From Leishmania infantum JPCM5 (taxonomy: Eukaryota > Euglenozoa > Kinetoplastea > Trypanosomatida > Trypanosomatidae): a stretch of 64,000 bases of DNA. The stretch spans positions 599,001 to 663,000 of the forward strand of contig NC_009403.2 in the NCBI RefSeq assembly GCF_000002875.2, given 5' to 3'. Position numbers and translations under genes: made by a program. This document shows positions 31,149 to 41,162 of the stretch, piece by piece. Position 1 is the stretch's first letter, and each line of letters starts with the position of its first letter. Below the pieces are notes generated by a model. The model was not told where the DNA came from. It did no database searches and saw nothing but the letters and a program-made list of their open reading frames with translations.

Positions 31149-31502
31149 ATGCCGCAAGACACGTACTTTCGCCGTGCCATCAATTGGATGTACGGGGACG
31201 ATGCCTACCTTCAAAACATGCCAACGAAGGACCTGGCCAACAAGCACATTAACGAACTTCTCGGCCGGCACCCCTACCACCCGTACGATCCCGATATGAA
31301 GGCCGACAACCCCTGCTACCAATTCAACGCACTCTTTCACGAATGCATGGAGGCGGATCACGTGGAGGGGTACGAACTTTATCAGAAGCATGTTGCCTGC
31401 TACTTCCCGTACAAGGTAGATTTGATGAAGTGTATCGCCAAGGAGAAGCGGCGCCATCGCATGGAGGTGGAAGCTCTAGAAGAGAAAGGTCCGAAAAGCT
31501 GA
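31149..31502 (+). CDS. Small CHCH (twin CX9C-like) protein
   Basis: A 117-residue soluble, helical protein. Cysteines are spaced CYQFNALFHEC (CX9C) and, 17 residues later, CYFPYKVDLMKC (CX10C), which is the coiled-coil-helix-coiled-coil-helix pattern of intermembrane-space proteins folded by Mia40/Erv1. The helix break before the second pair and the absence of a presequence also fit that import route. Aromatic N-terminus (FRRAINWMYGDDAYLQNM). It may be a cytochrome oxidase assembly factor, a respiratory complex subunit or a kinetoplastid-specific mitochondrial protein; the second loop of 10 instead of 9 residues is unusual. The start is the first ATG. Confidence 0.75.
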   Translation: MPQDTYFRRAINWMYGDDAYLQNMPTKDLANKHINELLGRHPYHPYDPDMKADNPCYQFNALFHECMEADHVEGYELYQKHVACYFPYKVDLMKCIAKEKRRHRMEVEALEEKGPKS

Positions 31503-32298
31503 TCCCTGGTCCTAATACGCGTTCTGTTACTCATGCCAACATCCTTCCTATTCACAAGCTTGTTGAGTAGAATAAAAAAAATGCCGGTCAACCCCACTGA
31601 GGGTTAGCAGTGTCACTGCGCCGTTTCGTTTGATGAAAACGAAAAGCACAAAAAAAGTCGGCTTCACCGTGGCTGACAATGAATCCTCGCAGATCTCTGC
31701 TGCTCGAGTTGGGTCACGTGAGCACTTATGTGCACCATGCCAATGGGCGCGACGCGAGTGTGTGCTCAGGCGAGACAGGTACACTTTTCTGTGCTGAGTG
31801 GAGTGCTTCACTTTTATTTTTTCGTCTCGTATGCCCCTTCTGGACTGTCCTCAAATCATCGCTTCTCTCCCTTGTCTACGCTTTTGCGATGCTCTGCACG
31901 CACTCCGCCCCCGCCGCTCAGCAGCTAACAACTGTCGGGACACCGCTTGTAAATCGCGCCTTCTTTTATGCCATTGCACCTTTGTTTTGCTTGACGTTGA
32001 GGTCGGCAGTGAAGTGTGTGGTGCTTCGTTGCGCTGCAAAGGACTCTAATGACTCAGAGTGACTTCCTGCCACGCACCACGTCTACTTGGCATATCCCGC
32101 TTTCTCTTCATTCTCGCACAGGCGAGATACGTTATCACAGAAGAAAAGGGATTCGACCAGTCGCTACAGGTGTCTCTTTCCACCTCCGGCACAGGGCTTC
32201 GGCGACGTCTGTTGCTACCGATCAACCGCCTCGAACAAACTTTACACACAGCTGGCTCAGTTCTTCCGAGGTCCTTCTTAGACGCCTAGGCGGATCAG
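31503..32298. other. Spacer before the zinc-finger kinase
   Basis: No gene supported. Several overlapping frames (31679-32360) are not coding-like. Pyrimidine tracts near 31800-31875 and 32090-32120 could be processing signals. Confidence 0.45.
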
Positions 32299-34164
32299 AT
32301 GGGATCGCAGAGCGGGAAAGCGTCTTTATCGACGTCCAATCGGCGCCGCGCGGTGTGTGATTTGTGTGGCACGAAAGCGACCCGCAAGTCGTCACTGCAA
32401 ACGGGAAGCACCCTCGTCCTCAAGCAATGTAGCCGCTGCCATCTTCGCTGCTGCGGCGAGTGCTACGTGTGGCGCCGCTACGGGTCTAGTTTTTCGACCT
32501 GCTATGACGAGGAGCACGCTGTTGCCGAGTTTGCGCCAGTGTGTCGGCGATGCGTAGCAGGGCCGAATCTGGTCGCCAACGCACCGCGGTTTGTTTGGAA
32601 TAAGATTTTTGAATACTGTGACGCGACGGCAAAGCATCATCTGCTGCAGCTATGCCACGCCACGCAGATGGGCGTTGTGCTGCCGTACCCTCACACGCGG
32701 TACGGGTGGAGTACTTTTTTCGAAGGTAGGCATTTCATCTCCAAAGGTGCCAACGGTGAGGTTTATCACACGGTGGTGCGTCGCGACATTACGAAGGAGC
32801 TCGCGCGGTCTCTAATTGATGCGCTGGATGCAAAGGTGCTAGCCGATCTTTCTGGTCGCGCGGTGGCGGTGAAGGCGATCCGAAAGTCGACTGTTTTCTC
32901 CTTGAGGAGGTGGAAGCACATTCAACGGGAGGTGGACACGCTACGTAGATGCTGCCATCGTCACGTCGTTCAGCTGCACTTCGTCGCGCAGGGCCCCAGT
33001 GAGGTCTACATTGTGCTTCAGTACGTGGCGGGCGGAGACTTGTTTGACTGGCTAGTTCGCCAACAGATTCCAATGGAGTATGATGTGGTCGTCATCGCGC
33101 GCCAGCTTCTCGAAACGCTTCACTTTATGCACGAGGTGTGCGGCGTTGTGCATCGCGATATCAAGCCGGAGAACATTCTGCTGCAACCCGTTGCAAATCC
33201 AGATGTACAGAGGCAGGGGGATGGATCTCTCGGTGCAGACGACGGGCGCTCCACGGAGCACACCAACTCGTCTGATGATTTGTACATACGCCTTGCTGAC
33301 TTCGGGTACGCGAAGCTGCTTCCGCAAAACGAGGCTGGAGATGCGACCTTGTCGCCAGCACAGATCTCGCGCCCCCCTTTGCCGCCTGTACCCGCGGATG
33401 CCATTGGTATTGTAGGACCTAGGGCGGAAAACGTGCAGCGCACCGAGCCTCGTGCGAAGGCTTGCAAGCCGCTCCTCATTTCGTCCACTCCGTGTGGAAC
33501 GCTCGGCTTCGCTGCCCCTGAGATTCTCTCCGCCTACAACGCGCGGAAAAACGCTTTGCAGCGCCCTCGTTCAAACCGGCAATCCGCCGAGCAGCTCGGA
33601 GACGCAGCCAAGCCGCGAACGCCGGTAGATTTAGTGAAGCGTATGGACATCTTTGCGGCTGGTGTGACTATATGCATCCTCCTGACGGGGTGCGAGCCGT
33701 TTCCGTGTCGGTCGTCGAAGGAGCATATTGAGGCTGTGCACGAAGGTCTGGACTTTAGCGGACCTCAGTGGAACTACGTTTCGCAGCCGGCCAAGAACTT
33801 ACTACGTCGCATGCTTGCGCCAAGGGCAGCGGATCGTCCCTCAGCCTTTGAGTGTCTCAACTCATCATGGATGAAGCACCAGGGCCCATACACTGACGCC
33901 ACCTCAGAGGTGGAGGACGACGACGAGAATGCGCGTGGGAAAGGCCTCAATCGCAGCGCGTCTGTGTGGCAGCTACTCTCCACCTCGTTCCAGAACTCTG
34001 TCCACTCGCTGCGCAAGAATGAGGGGTGGCTATTTGTGCAGGATGCACAGGGACTCGTGACGACGATTCCACGTCAGCTTGTAAACGGTAGAGAAGATAG
34101 TGAGTCCTTTTCCGAGGCGCTTCATTCCCCCAACAGTTGCGAGCAGGCCTCCACTGTCTACTAG
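32299..34164 (+). CDS. FYVE-like zinc finger Ser/Thr protein kinase
   Basis: A 621-residue protein. Residues 20-85 form a Cys-rich module (CDLC, CSRCHLRCCGEC, VCRRC) with the spacing of a FYVE-type zinc finger, though the basic RRHHCR core of lipid-binding FYVE domains is replaced. The kinase domain (about 140-530) has GANGEVY, Lys192 in VAVKAI, HRDIKPEN (285-292), DFG (334-336) and a CGTLGFAAPEIL substrate-binding segment. Two inserts are notable: about 25 residues between the catalytic loop and DFG, and about 60 residues between DFG and CGT. The tail (about 540-621) is low complexity. The AGC/CAMK-like kinase looks catalytically complete. A FYVE-like finger suggests recruitment to endosomal membranes, but the altered core makes this uncertain. 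Confidence 0.87.
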   Translation: MGSQSGKASLSTSNRRRAVCDLCGTKATRKSSLQTGSTLVLKQCSRCHLRCCGECYVWRRYGSSFSTCYDEEHAVAEFAPVCRRCVAGPNLVANAPRFVWNKIFEYCDATAKHHLLQLCHATQMGVVLPYPHTRYGWSTFFEGRHFISKGANGEVYHTVVRRDITKELARSLIDALDAKVLADLSGRAVAVKAIRKSTVFSLRRWKHIQREVDTLRRCCHRHVVQLHFVAQGPSEVYIVLQYVAGGDLFDWLVRQQIPMEYDVVVIARQLLETLHFMHEVCGVVHRDIKPENILLQPVANPDVQRQGDGSLGADDGRSTEHTNSSDDLYIRLADFGYAKLLPQNEAGDATLSPAQISRPPLPPVPADAIGIVGPRAENVQRTEPRAKACKPLLISSTPCGTLGFAAPEILSAYNARKNALQRPRSNRQSAEQLGDAAKPRTPVDLVKRMDIFAAGVTICILLTGCEPFPCRSSKEHIEAVHEGLDFSGPQWNYVSQPAKNLLRRMLAPRAADRPSAFECLNSSWMKHQGPYTDATSEVEDDDENARGKGLNRSASVWQLLSTSFQNSVHSLRKNEGWLFVQDAQGLVTTIPRQLVNGREDSESFSEALHSPNSCEQASTVY

Positions 34165-35035
34165 AGACTCTGAACGTTTCTCATCTTGGTCAAGTGCATT
34201 TCCATGCCATTGGCTTCTGTGTCGAAGTCTTTCTTCATCCTGCGAATCGTAGTGCACATTTCCTCATTCATGCACGAAGGACCCCTTACAGACCGCACGA
34301 ATGCAAGGCCTTCCTCCTGCCTACACGCTCTTCCCCTCCCCCCCCAGATACTGCTGTTAGCTTTTCTTTGCTTTCTTTCCCTCTCAATACTTTCAATTCT
34401 CGTCTGCTTTATTTTCCCTTTTATCGCCCAGCACCGATGAATTCGAAAGCGCACCGCCCTCTTGTGTAGTTTCTCCATTCCTATTTTGTATGTTTCTTGG
34501 TTTCATCGCCTTGCACGACGCCCAACTTTCGCTTTTCTCTTACCCCGCCTTTTCTTTTCGATGATACTATGGTATGTCCCCATTCGCTTCTCCGATCACG
34601 ATTTCCCCTGCTGTCTTGTACCATTTATGTTTTCCTCACTGCTGGTCTTACATGTTTTTTTTTTTCTTTGCGTCAGGGCCGCGACGGATTGGTCTTTCAC
34701 GGCTCTTTTCCCGCTTTCCGCTCTGTTCTGCATTGTTCCGTGATGAGTGATCCAGTGATTCTCTTCCCTGTCTTCGGATCCTGCTTCTCTTGTTCGACTT
34801 AGACGGTGTTTTTGTAGTTTCTCCCTTCTCCCTTACTTCTTCGACGTTCACGCATTCTAAAAGCAAAGCAGAGGAGGAGAGAGCGCTTTATATGCGCTTC
34901 TGCTACGCCCATAATCTCGCTTTGTCTTTTCTTTGATTGCCGCTGCGACGACCGGCGGGTTCCTGCTGATCTCCCTAACACGTGCCTATACCACGGCTCC
35001 ATCCCTTACATTCTCTTGTTGCTTCCTCCTACTTG
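34165..35035. other. Spacer / 3' UTR
   Basis: T- and C-rich DNA with many polypyrimidine tracts (34330-34440, 34500-34560, 34640-34675). No gene supported. Confidence 0.5.
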
Positions 35036-35591
35036 ACCCTGATGACGGGGAGGGGGCATCTCAGTGCGTGGTATCTCAGGGCCCAGTGCATTCACATTAT
35101 TCCACAGGGGGGGGTGGCCGAGCAGCCCCCTCCCGCTATCCCCTTTCCTGCCAGCTGCAGAGCCGCTTCTGCTGGTGACAGGGCCATCCCCCCTACGACG
35201 TAGGGGGGGGGTCAGAGCGATGCATCGCTGTTGATGTCGGCGGTCGAGGCCCTGGATGGCGTTGCATCGGAGCCACCTGCGACAGCGAACGCGTCTGTGC
35301 CATCCGCCTGATGGGCGAAGTGTCGGCGTGACTCGAGCGCATATCAGACGGTCCTCGCTGCCTACTGGTGTGGGGAGCGTGAGCCACCCCGAGGGTCGCA
35401 CGAGGTGGTGACCGGCACCATGGGCATGGCTGTGAGGCGACCTGCGAGGAGGCTGGGGGGGGAGGAGCTCGAGGCAGGGGCCGAGCTCAGATGACTGGGT
35501 CGGCGCATTGCTGTAGCGCGCGCCTGCGGCTTCTTCGCACCACGTGGGTGGGGCCTGCGACTGGCCGGTGTAGAGGGGGGCCGCACTCGTG
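35036..35591 (+). repeat. SIDER-like short retroposon, copy 4
   Basis: Near-identical to the other copies. It starts near ccctgatgacggggaggg, includes the palindrome at about 35189-35209 with A as the central base, and ends at ccgcactcgtg. The ending shares gccgcactcgtg with copy 3 but lacks the 32-base extension of copies 3 and 5. It sits in the 3' UTR/spacer after the zinc-finger kinase gene. Confidence 0.7.
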
Positions 35592-35715
35592 TTGTACGGC
35601 AGGGAGTGAACACGTTGATGCAAAATGAAGTCGACCTTACTTGTATAGGCGGTGTTGAAGGAAAATGTTCGAAAATTTCTTCTCTCTTTTCCCCCTTTCC
35701 GTGCACGCGCCACTT

Positions 35716-35746
35716 TTAAGTGTTTACTTGCTTTTTGAACCTGCAG
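35716..35746 (+). promoter_or_regulatory. Likely trans-splice acceptor of the 120-aa gene
   Basis: A T-rich tract followed by CTGCAG ends at 35746, 28 bases before the ATG at 35775. Confidence 0.5.
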
Positions 35747-35774
35747 TACAGAGTGGGACCAACAGGAGGGCCCA

Positions 35775-36137
35775 ATGGATGTCGAGCGAGGAATGACTCG
35801 TGCCTGTAAGCATAAGCAGCCAGCGACAAACCTTACCGCACCTCCGTCGAGGGCGCTTTTGGAAGCGGACACGGTCTTTTCTCCCGCTGCAGACGTGCCC
35901 TTTAGCGGGAGTGAGGCTCACTTTCACTGGTCGCGTGTTGGTCCCCGGAAGGAGAAAGGCATCTTTGAATACCGGAAGGAATCATCACCTTCCATGGGAA
36001 CACGTCTGATGTCGCTTCCACGGATCACCGCGACTGCTGCCCCTTCGTCCTTACGCTTTCTGGCCCGCCTCAAAAGGAACCGCCTAGACAGAGGAGAAAA
36101 AACTTATACACAGAAGCTGCAGGCGTTGCTCAGATAG
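35775..36137 (+). CDS. Hypothetical protein, 120 residues
   Basis: A small basic protein without a recognised domain. It starts with the first ATG after a good trans-splice acceptor. It contains FHWSRVGPRKEKGIFEYRKE (about 50-69) and a basic, helical C-terminus (SSLRFLARLKRNRLDRGEKTYTQKLQALL). It has no signal peptide or membrane segment. The short distance (about 170 bases) to the next gene and its own acceptor support a real gene. Function unknown. Confidence 0.6.
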   Translation: MDVERGMTRACKHKQPATNLTAPPSRALLEADTVFSPAADVPFSGSEAHFHWSRVGPRKEKGIFEYRKESSPSMGTRLMSLPRITATAAPSSLRFLARLKRNRLDRGEKTYTQKLQALLR

Positions 36138-36243
36138 ACGGAAGAAGTCCCTGGCTCATGAAGGGACACACACTCTCACCTTTCACCACAGTTATCGAGA
36201 GCGCTCTCAGCATCATACACATAGACTGATAGACATTGCATCA

Positions 36244-36267
36244 GTTTTTTTTTTCTTCTTCGTGAAG
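36244..36267 (+). promoter_or_regulatory. Likely trans-splice acceptor of the eIF4E-2-like gene
   Basis: A poly-T/C tract is followed by the first AG at 36266-36267, 38 bases before the ATG. Confidence 0.5.
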
Positions 36268-36305
36268 TGCGTTTCATTTCTAGCTTTGCCGCGCACCCCG
36301 ACGCT

Positions 36306-37151
36306 ATGGATCCGAATAGATGTGCCCCGGCGAGTACTGTAACAGATGAGCAGCCGCTTACTCTGCTGTGGGGGACGTGGGAGATGTGGTGCGACATGCC
36401 GCAGCGACAGCAAGGCCAGGGCACAGAAAATACCAACTGGCTGGAGCAAGTGAAGAGTATTGGCTTGTTCGACAGTGCCGAGGGCTTCTGGGGAATTTTC
36501 AACTGCACCATCCTGCCATCGCAGCTTCCACCGAACGGCTCCTATTACCTTTTCCGAAAACACATTGCCCCAATGTGGGAGCACGAGGCAAACCGCAGAG
36601 GCGGAAAGTGGGTGATTCCCTTTACCGGCAAGTCGTCGCGGAGTGAGGGCGATTTGCAGCCGGTCGATGAGGCCTGGCAGACACTGTGCCTCTCTGCGAT
36701 TGGGGAGCTCTTTCCCGGTGACGAGGAGGAGGTCTGCGGCGTCACTGTGAGTCGCGGGAGGCAGCGCACCTTGCCCTCTGGCCATGCGACGTCTGTGCTA
36801 AGTGAGTGGAAGCTTTGCCTGTGGACTCGCAGTGCCGACAACAGGGGATCTCAAATGCGCATTGCAGAGTACATTCGCAAGCAACTGCACTTACAGTCCC
36901 TGTCGAAGGAAACCAGCAGGGATGGAAAAAGCGGCGAAAATGACACACTGATGGAGATGCCGCGGTCTCCAGACCGTTCTCCAGTTGCCAAGACGCGAGA
37001 GGCGTCTAGTATTCCGTCAGCAATGACCTATGTGGCGCACCGGGACTTGATGGAGGCAAAGCAGGAGTTTGTAAAGGGCGGCAGCAGCGTTGCTCAAGCG
37101 TTCAGGCCCAAGTACACTCTTGCAATCGATGTGAGGGGTGAAGCTGTGTGA
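36306..37151 (+). CDS. EIF4E2: eIF4E family cap-binding protein (eIF4E-2-like)
   Basis: A 281-residue protein of the eIF4E fold. The ATG is chosen because the frame upstream only has GTG. Conserved aromatics: LWGTWEMW at the start of the domain (22-28), EGFWGIFN, the cap-binding pair MWEHEANRRGGKW, and EWKLCLWT near the end of the fold. There is an insert of Ser/Glu-rich sequence between strands and a C-terminal tail of about 70 residues. Trypanosomatids have six eIF4E paralogues; this one resembles LeishIF4E-2 by size, sequence and position. It should bind the cap-4 of mRNAs and act in translation or RNA storage. Unlike the classical first motif (W-x-L-W-Y), WEMWCD is divergent, which may alter partner binding. 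Confidence 0.88.
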   Translation: MDPNRCAPASTVTDEQPLTLLWGTWEMWCDMPQRQQGQGTENTNWLEQVKSIGLFDSAEGFWGIFNCTILPSQLPPNGSYYLFRKHIAPMWEHEANRRGGKWVIPFTGKSSRSEGDLQPVDEAWQTLCLSAIGELFPGDEEEVCGVTVSRGRQRTLPSGHATSVLSEWKLCLWTRSADNRGSQMRIAEYIRKQLHLQSLSKETSRDGKSGENDTLMEMPRSPDRSPVAKTREASSIPSAMTYVAHRDLMEAKQEFVKGGSSVAQAFRPKYTLAIDVRGEAV

Positions 37152-37932
37152 TACTACACCTCGACCCGTCAACCTCAGTGTGTGTCGCTTGTCAGGTATT
37201 CCTTTATCCGCGAGTTTTGTGTCTTTTTGAGCCCCTAGCGTCACGCGTACAAGCGCACTGCAACTTGCTAGATGATTGGTACACGTCCTCGCCTCATTTG
37301 GCCAATCGAGTAGGAAGAGGCTTGCCGCCCTTTCTCATTTGCTCACCATATCTTTAGACATCAGAGTATTCGGTTGCTACCTTGTGTTCCGGAGCACTCA
37401 AACACGAAAACCTTCAGAGAAGGCAGAAAAGTGCCCTCACACGCGTGTTCCCTCTACTCTCTCGCCCGGGAGCGTGGGTTCACTTGCGAATGTGTTACAA
37501 CCGCGCCGCCCTCCATGATCATAATACTCATTGGCAAAGAATGTGCCCTCATTTGTATCACGCCATCGGCTCTTTCCTACGCTCGGTGGCATTTTCTCCG
37601 TAACATAGTGAACTCTCTGACGTACAAGAATGATGCGGTACACACACATGGCCTGCCTTGAAAACGCTGACCCTTCTTCTCTGGCGTCTTGCCTGCCTCT
37701 CTACACACGGCTCACTCTTTCCTCTCCCTCTTCTCCCTGTCCGCACCTCTGTTTTTTTCGGCCTCCTGTCACACGTCTGCTCCGACGGCTCAGTCGATAT
37801 CGGAAACTCCTTCTCCCTTCAACTTTGTTTGAGGTAGAACACAGAGGCCAAGAGGGACCTTGCATTTTGACCTCGGTGTTTTTTTTTTCGTTTCCCTCTT
37901 TCATCTCTTCTCCTCAGATTCATATTGGGAAG
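37152..37932. other. Spacer
   Basis: No gene supported. A long pyrimidine tract (37879-37915) ends with an AG at 37916-37917. Confidence 0.5.
37879..37917 (+). promoter_or_regulatory. Likely trans-splice acceptor of the 114-aa gene
   Basis: A ten-T run and a following pyrimidine tract end in CTCAG at 37917, 15 bases before the ATG at 37933. It is one of the clearest acceptors in the window. Confidence 0.6.
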
Positions 37933-38277
37933 ATGTTTGGTCGTCGCGTTGCCAGCTGCTGCTGCATTCCCGCTAACATGTACGCCCGGCTGCACATCAG
38001 CTCCCCTCAGCAGGCGAGTCGGATGCTACCGCCATTAGTCCCTATCACCACCTCCATCTGCCGAAGCGTGAGCGGTGGAACCGGGGCATTTGCATCCTTG
38101 GTCGCTGGAAGCGAAGCTGTGCCGGCAGACTTGACGTCCGCAGGGAACCTGCTTTCCCTTCTCGGTGTGACGCCGCAAGTACTACTCGGCGCAATCAACG
38201 CCAATACTCTTCTGCTGCGCATAATCTCCGATACAATGTGCACTTATAGTGTTATATTACTACACACCATCGGATGA
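37933..38277 (+). CDS. Hypothetical protein, 114 residues
   Basis: No recognised family. The ATG lies just behind a strong trans-splice acceptor, the main reason to call it. It begins MFGRRVASCCCIPANMYARLH, a basic amphipathic N-terminus that could act as a mitochondrial presequence, then Ser/Gly-rich sequence and a hydrophobic C-terminal half (NLLSLLGVTPQVLLGAI, LLLRIISDT) that could form one or two membrane helices. It could be a small kinetoplastid-specific mitochondrial protein. The longer frame upstream from 37630 is spacer. Confidence 0.5.
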   Translation: MFGRRVASCCCIPANMYARLHISSPQQASRMLPPLVPITTSICRSVSGGTGAFASLVAGSEAVPADLTSAGNLLSLLGVTPQVLLGAINANTLLLRIISDTMCTYSVILLHTIG

Positions 38278-39574
38278 TGTGGCGGCGATTCATCCTCGCC
38301 GTCACTCCGCATAGACACAGGCAGGGTACTGCGGTCGAGGGGAGGGAAGCAAGGCCCCCGCTGAGGATGAAACGATCGTCGAATGTGCAACGCACTTGGC
38401 CTCTCTTTTCTCCGCCGATCCACCGCTCGCCTGCGCGCTTACCACAGGAGTTTGTGGAGAGGTCTCACTCTCCTTCGACAGGTTGTTCACATCTTTCCTT
38501 ACCTTTTTTTTTTTGTTCTCTCCGTGCGTGCGTGTGCCACAGCCTGCGCATGACAGACAAACGACGTCCGAGGTGCAAACCTGTGTTTTTCTAGCACCCT
38601 TTCCGCGGTGCACTCTGTCGTCCTCTCCTTTTTTTCGGAGACGAGAGGCGCCTCTCGCAGTGCTGCAGCTGGCTGGTGGAGGGCCCATCAAGCCATCGTT
38701 GCGTGGGGGGCTTTCATGGAAGCAAGTCGTACACATCTCTTCTGTCCCCTCACCCACATGTGCGCTCACTGGATCACGGCACTCTAAGCTGTGCTTCCTT
38801 GTCCTTTGATCAGTAGAAATGCACCGATAGCTGGCCCCCTTCTTTTTGTGAGTGCCGTGTGCCGATTTGGATTGTGCCTGTGAGGATGTGTCCTTCCGTG
38901 TGCTCGTGTGACTTTTCTGTTCTCTCCTTCTCGCAGAGGGGCGGATGACGTTTTTTTTTTGCTTTATCCGTCGTTGCTTGTGTGGTTTCTGGTACACGGT
39001 AGCTGTTCATCTTGTCGTCACTTGTTTCATTTTTTTTTTCAGCAGGTACAACTGGTTGTAAGCGTAAGCGAAAGCAACGAAACACAAACACAAAGGAGAG
39101 GGACCAGCAGCAAGAAGCATATCCCTAAAGCAGCGGCGATGCAGGTGCCGTTTGTACCGCAGGGATGCTTGAGTGGCGATGTGCCTGTGCGTGTGGCGTG
39201 TTGCATCTGCACGACGTAGCAGAGTGTATGATATGCTTCTATACCTGACTGCGCGGGCAAATATCTGCTTAATAAATGAGTGGGAGCAGTTCATGCATGC
39301 TTGAACTCTGATTTCTCACCTCTTCTTACACTCTGTCTTCAGAGTTTTCCAGTTTCGGCCGCATCCTGCTCTTCTTCACAGTCACGAGCAGGGGTCCAGG
39401 GGCTTTTGAATTCGACACCCGTACGAAATCGAGCAGCCGATCACCTTCATTGTTTATCCCGCTGACTGGCTTCGCCGACTTCCAAATTTTCTTCTCTCTT
39501 TTCGCGCCTGTAATAGGAACGCAAAAGGAAAGTAATCCCTCTTCTCGCCTTTGGCAGTTTCTGCTTCATCGAAT
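38278..39574. other. Spacer between the 114-aa gene and the transporter
   Basis: About 1.3 kb without a supported gene. Poly-T tracts occur at 38503-38515, 38950-38960 and 39030-39041, the last with CAGCAG behind it. A tiny frame (ATG at 39139, 26 codons) is not convincing. Confidence 0.45.
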
Positions 39575-40540
39575 ATGTCCACAGAGCAGGCTCGCACTTT
39601 GCTCTACCTGGCGCTGAACGCTTTCAGCAGCATCGGCATCGTGTATACGAACAAAGTCATCTTTACGCGGCACGGCTTCAGCTATGGCACCCTCCTCACG
39701 GTGATTCACTTCTTCATCACGACCCTCGGGCTGTTCATTTGCCGCATGATGGGTGTCTTCGAGCCGAAACGCATACCCGTACTCAAGATCCTACCCCTCT
39801 GCGTGGGCTTCTGCGGTTTTGTAGCGCTGAACAACGTGTCGCTGGTCTACAACACCATTGGCTTTTATCAGCTTATCAAAGTGCTGACGACGCCCATGCT
39901 GGTTGTCATTCAGACCTTATTCTATCAAAAGACGTTTTCCGCGAAAGTGAAGCTCTCCTTGACGGTCACTTGCATCGGCGTGGGTCTCTCCACGGTGAAC
40001 GATACCTCGGCCAACTTGGCGGGTACGGTGGTAGCCCTCTCGGCACTTCTTATTACGTGTATGTATCAAATTTGGGTGGGGACGAAGCAGAGTGAGTTTC
40101 ACTGCGACAGCTTTCAGCTTCTCTATAATCAGGCACCCATTTCGTGCGCCATGCTGATGCCGATGGCCTACTTCGCCGACGATCTTGCAAACAAGTACTA
40201 CACGCCATGCTGGCCCACTATCATAGTGATCATCTTCTCGGGCCTCCTGGCGTTTTTTGTGAACATCTCCATTTTCTTGGTGATAGGCAAGACCTCCCCT
40301 GTGACGTACAACGTGCTGGGCCACTTCAAGCTATGCGTCATTCTCTCTCTCGGGTTTCTGTGGTTCGGCGACCAGATGAATGCACGTATCTTCCTCGGCA
40401 TTGTAATTACTCTATTCGGAGTGTTCTGGTACACACATCTAAAGATGCAAGAAGGGGAGAAAGAGGAGGATGCCAAGATCCTGGCCAAGCACGAGGAAGA
40501 GCACGTCAGTGTCGGTGAAGGGGATGAAAAGTACGTGTAG
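39575..40540 (+). CDS. Nucleotide-sugar/triose-phosphate transporter family (SLC35E-like)
   Basis: A 321-residue polytopic membrane protein with about ten hydrophobic helices, of the drug/metabolite (TPT) superfamily. Motifs: LNAFSSIGIVYTNKVIFTRHGF at the N-terminus, KILPLCVGFCGFVALNNVSLVYNTIGFYQLIKVL, TPMLVVIQ and, near the end, YNVLGHFKLCVILSLGFLWFGD with K in the helix-9 motif. The C-terminal tail is Glu/Lys-rich and cytosolic. The start is the ATG at 39575; the frame upstream begins with TTG. Members move nucleotide sugars into the Golgi or phosphorylated C3-C6 compounds. The substrate here is unknown; Golgi location and a role in glycoconjugate synthesis are plausible for Leishmania. Confidence 0.85.
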   Translation: MSTEQARTLLYLALNAFSSIGIVYTNKVIFTRHGFSYGTLLTVIHFFITTLGLFICRMMGVFEPKRIPVLKILPLCVGFCGFVALNNVSLVYNTIGFYQLIKVLTTPMLVVIQTLFYQKTFSAKVKLSLTVTCIGVGLSTVNDTSANLAGTVVALSALLITCMYQIWVGTKQSEFHCDSFQLLYNQAPISCAMLMPMAYFADDLANKYYTPCWPTIIVIIFSGLLAFFVNISIFLVIGKTSPVTYNVLGHFKLCVILSLGFLWFGDQMNARIFLGIVITLFGVFWYTHLKMQEGEKEEDAKILAKHEEEHVSVGEGDEKYV

Positions 40541-40581
40541 TAATACATCGTTTTTTTTGTTCCTTTCCATTGCATGCTTCT

Positions 40582-41162
40582 CCCTGATAACGGGGAGGGG
40601 GCATCCCAGTGCGTGGTATCTCAGGGCCCAGTGCATTCACATTATTCCACAGGGGGGGTGGCCGAGCAGCCCCCTCCCGCTATCCCCTTTCCTGCCAGCT
40701 GCAGAGCCGCTTCTGCTGGTGACAGGGCCATCCCCCCTACGACGTAGGGGGGGGGGTCAGAGCGATGCATCGCTGTTGATGTCGGCGGTCGAGGCCCTGG
40801 ATGGCGTTGCATCGGAGCCACCTGCGACAGCGAACGCGTCTGTGCCATCCGCCTGATGGGCGAAGTGTCGGCGTGACTCGAGCGCATATCAGACGGTCCT
40901 CGCTGCCTACTGGTGTGGGGAGCGTGAGCCACCCCGAGGGTCGCACGAGGTGGTGACCGGCACCATGGGCATGGCTGTGAGGCGACCTGCGAGGAGGCTG
41001 GGGGGGGAGGAGCTCGAGGCAGGGGCCGAGCTCAGATGACTGGGTCGGCGCATTGCTGTAGCGCGCGCCTGCGGCTTCTTCGCACCACGTGGGTGGGGCC
41101 TGCGACTGGCCGGTGTAGAGGGGAGTGCTGCTCGTGCTTCTTGCCAGTTAAGGGAGATGTTG
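40582..41162 (+). repeat. SIDER-like short retroposon, copy 5
   Basis: Starts about 42 bases after the transporter stop codon with ccctgataacggggaggg, so it lies fully in that gene's 3' UTR. It has the same body as the others and A as the central base of the palindrome (about 40734-40754). It ends with the extension shared with copy 3 through gagatgttg (41162). Confidence 0.72.
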
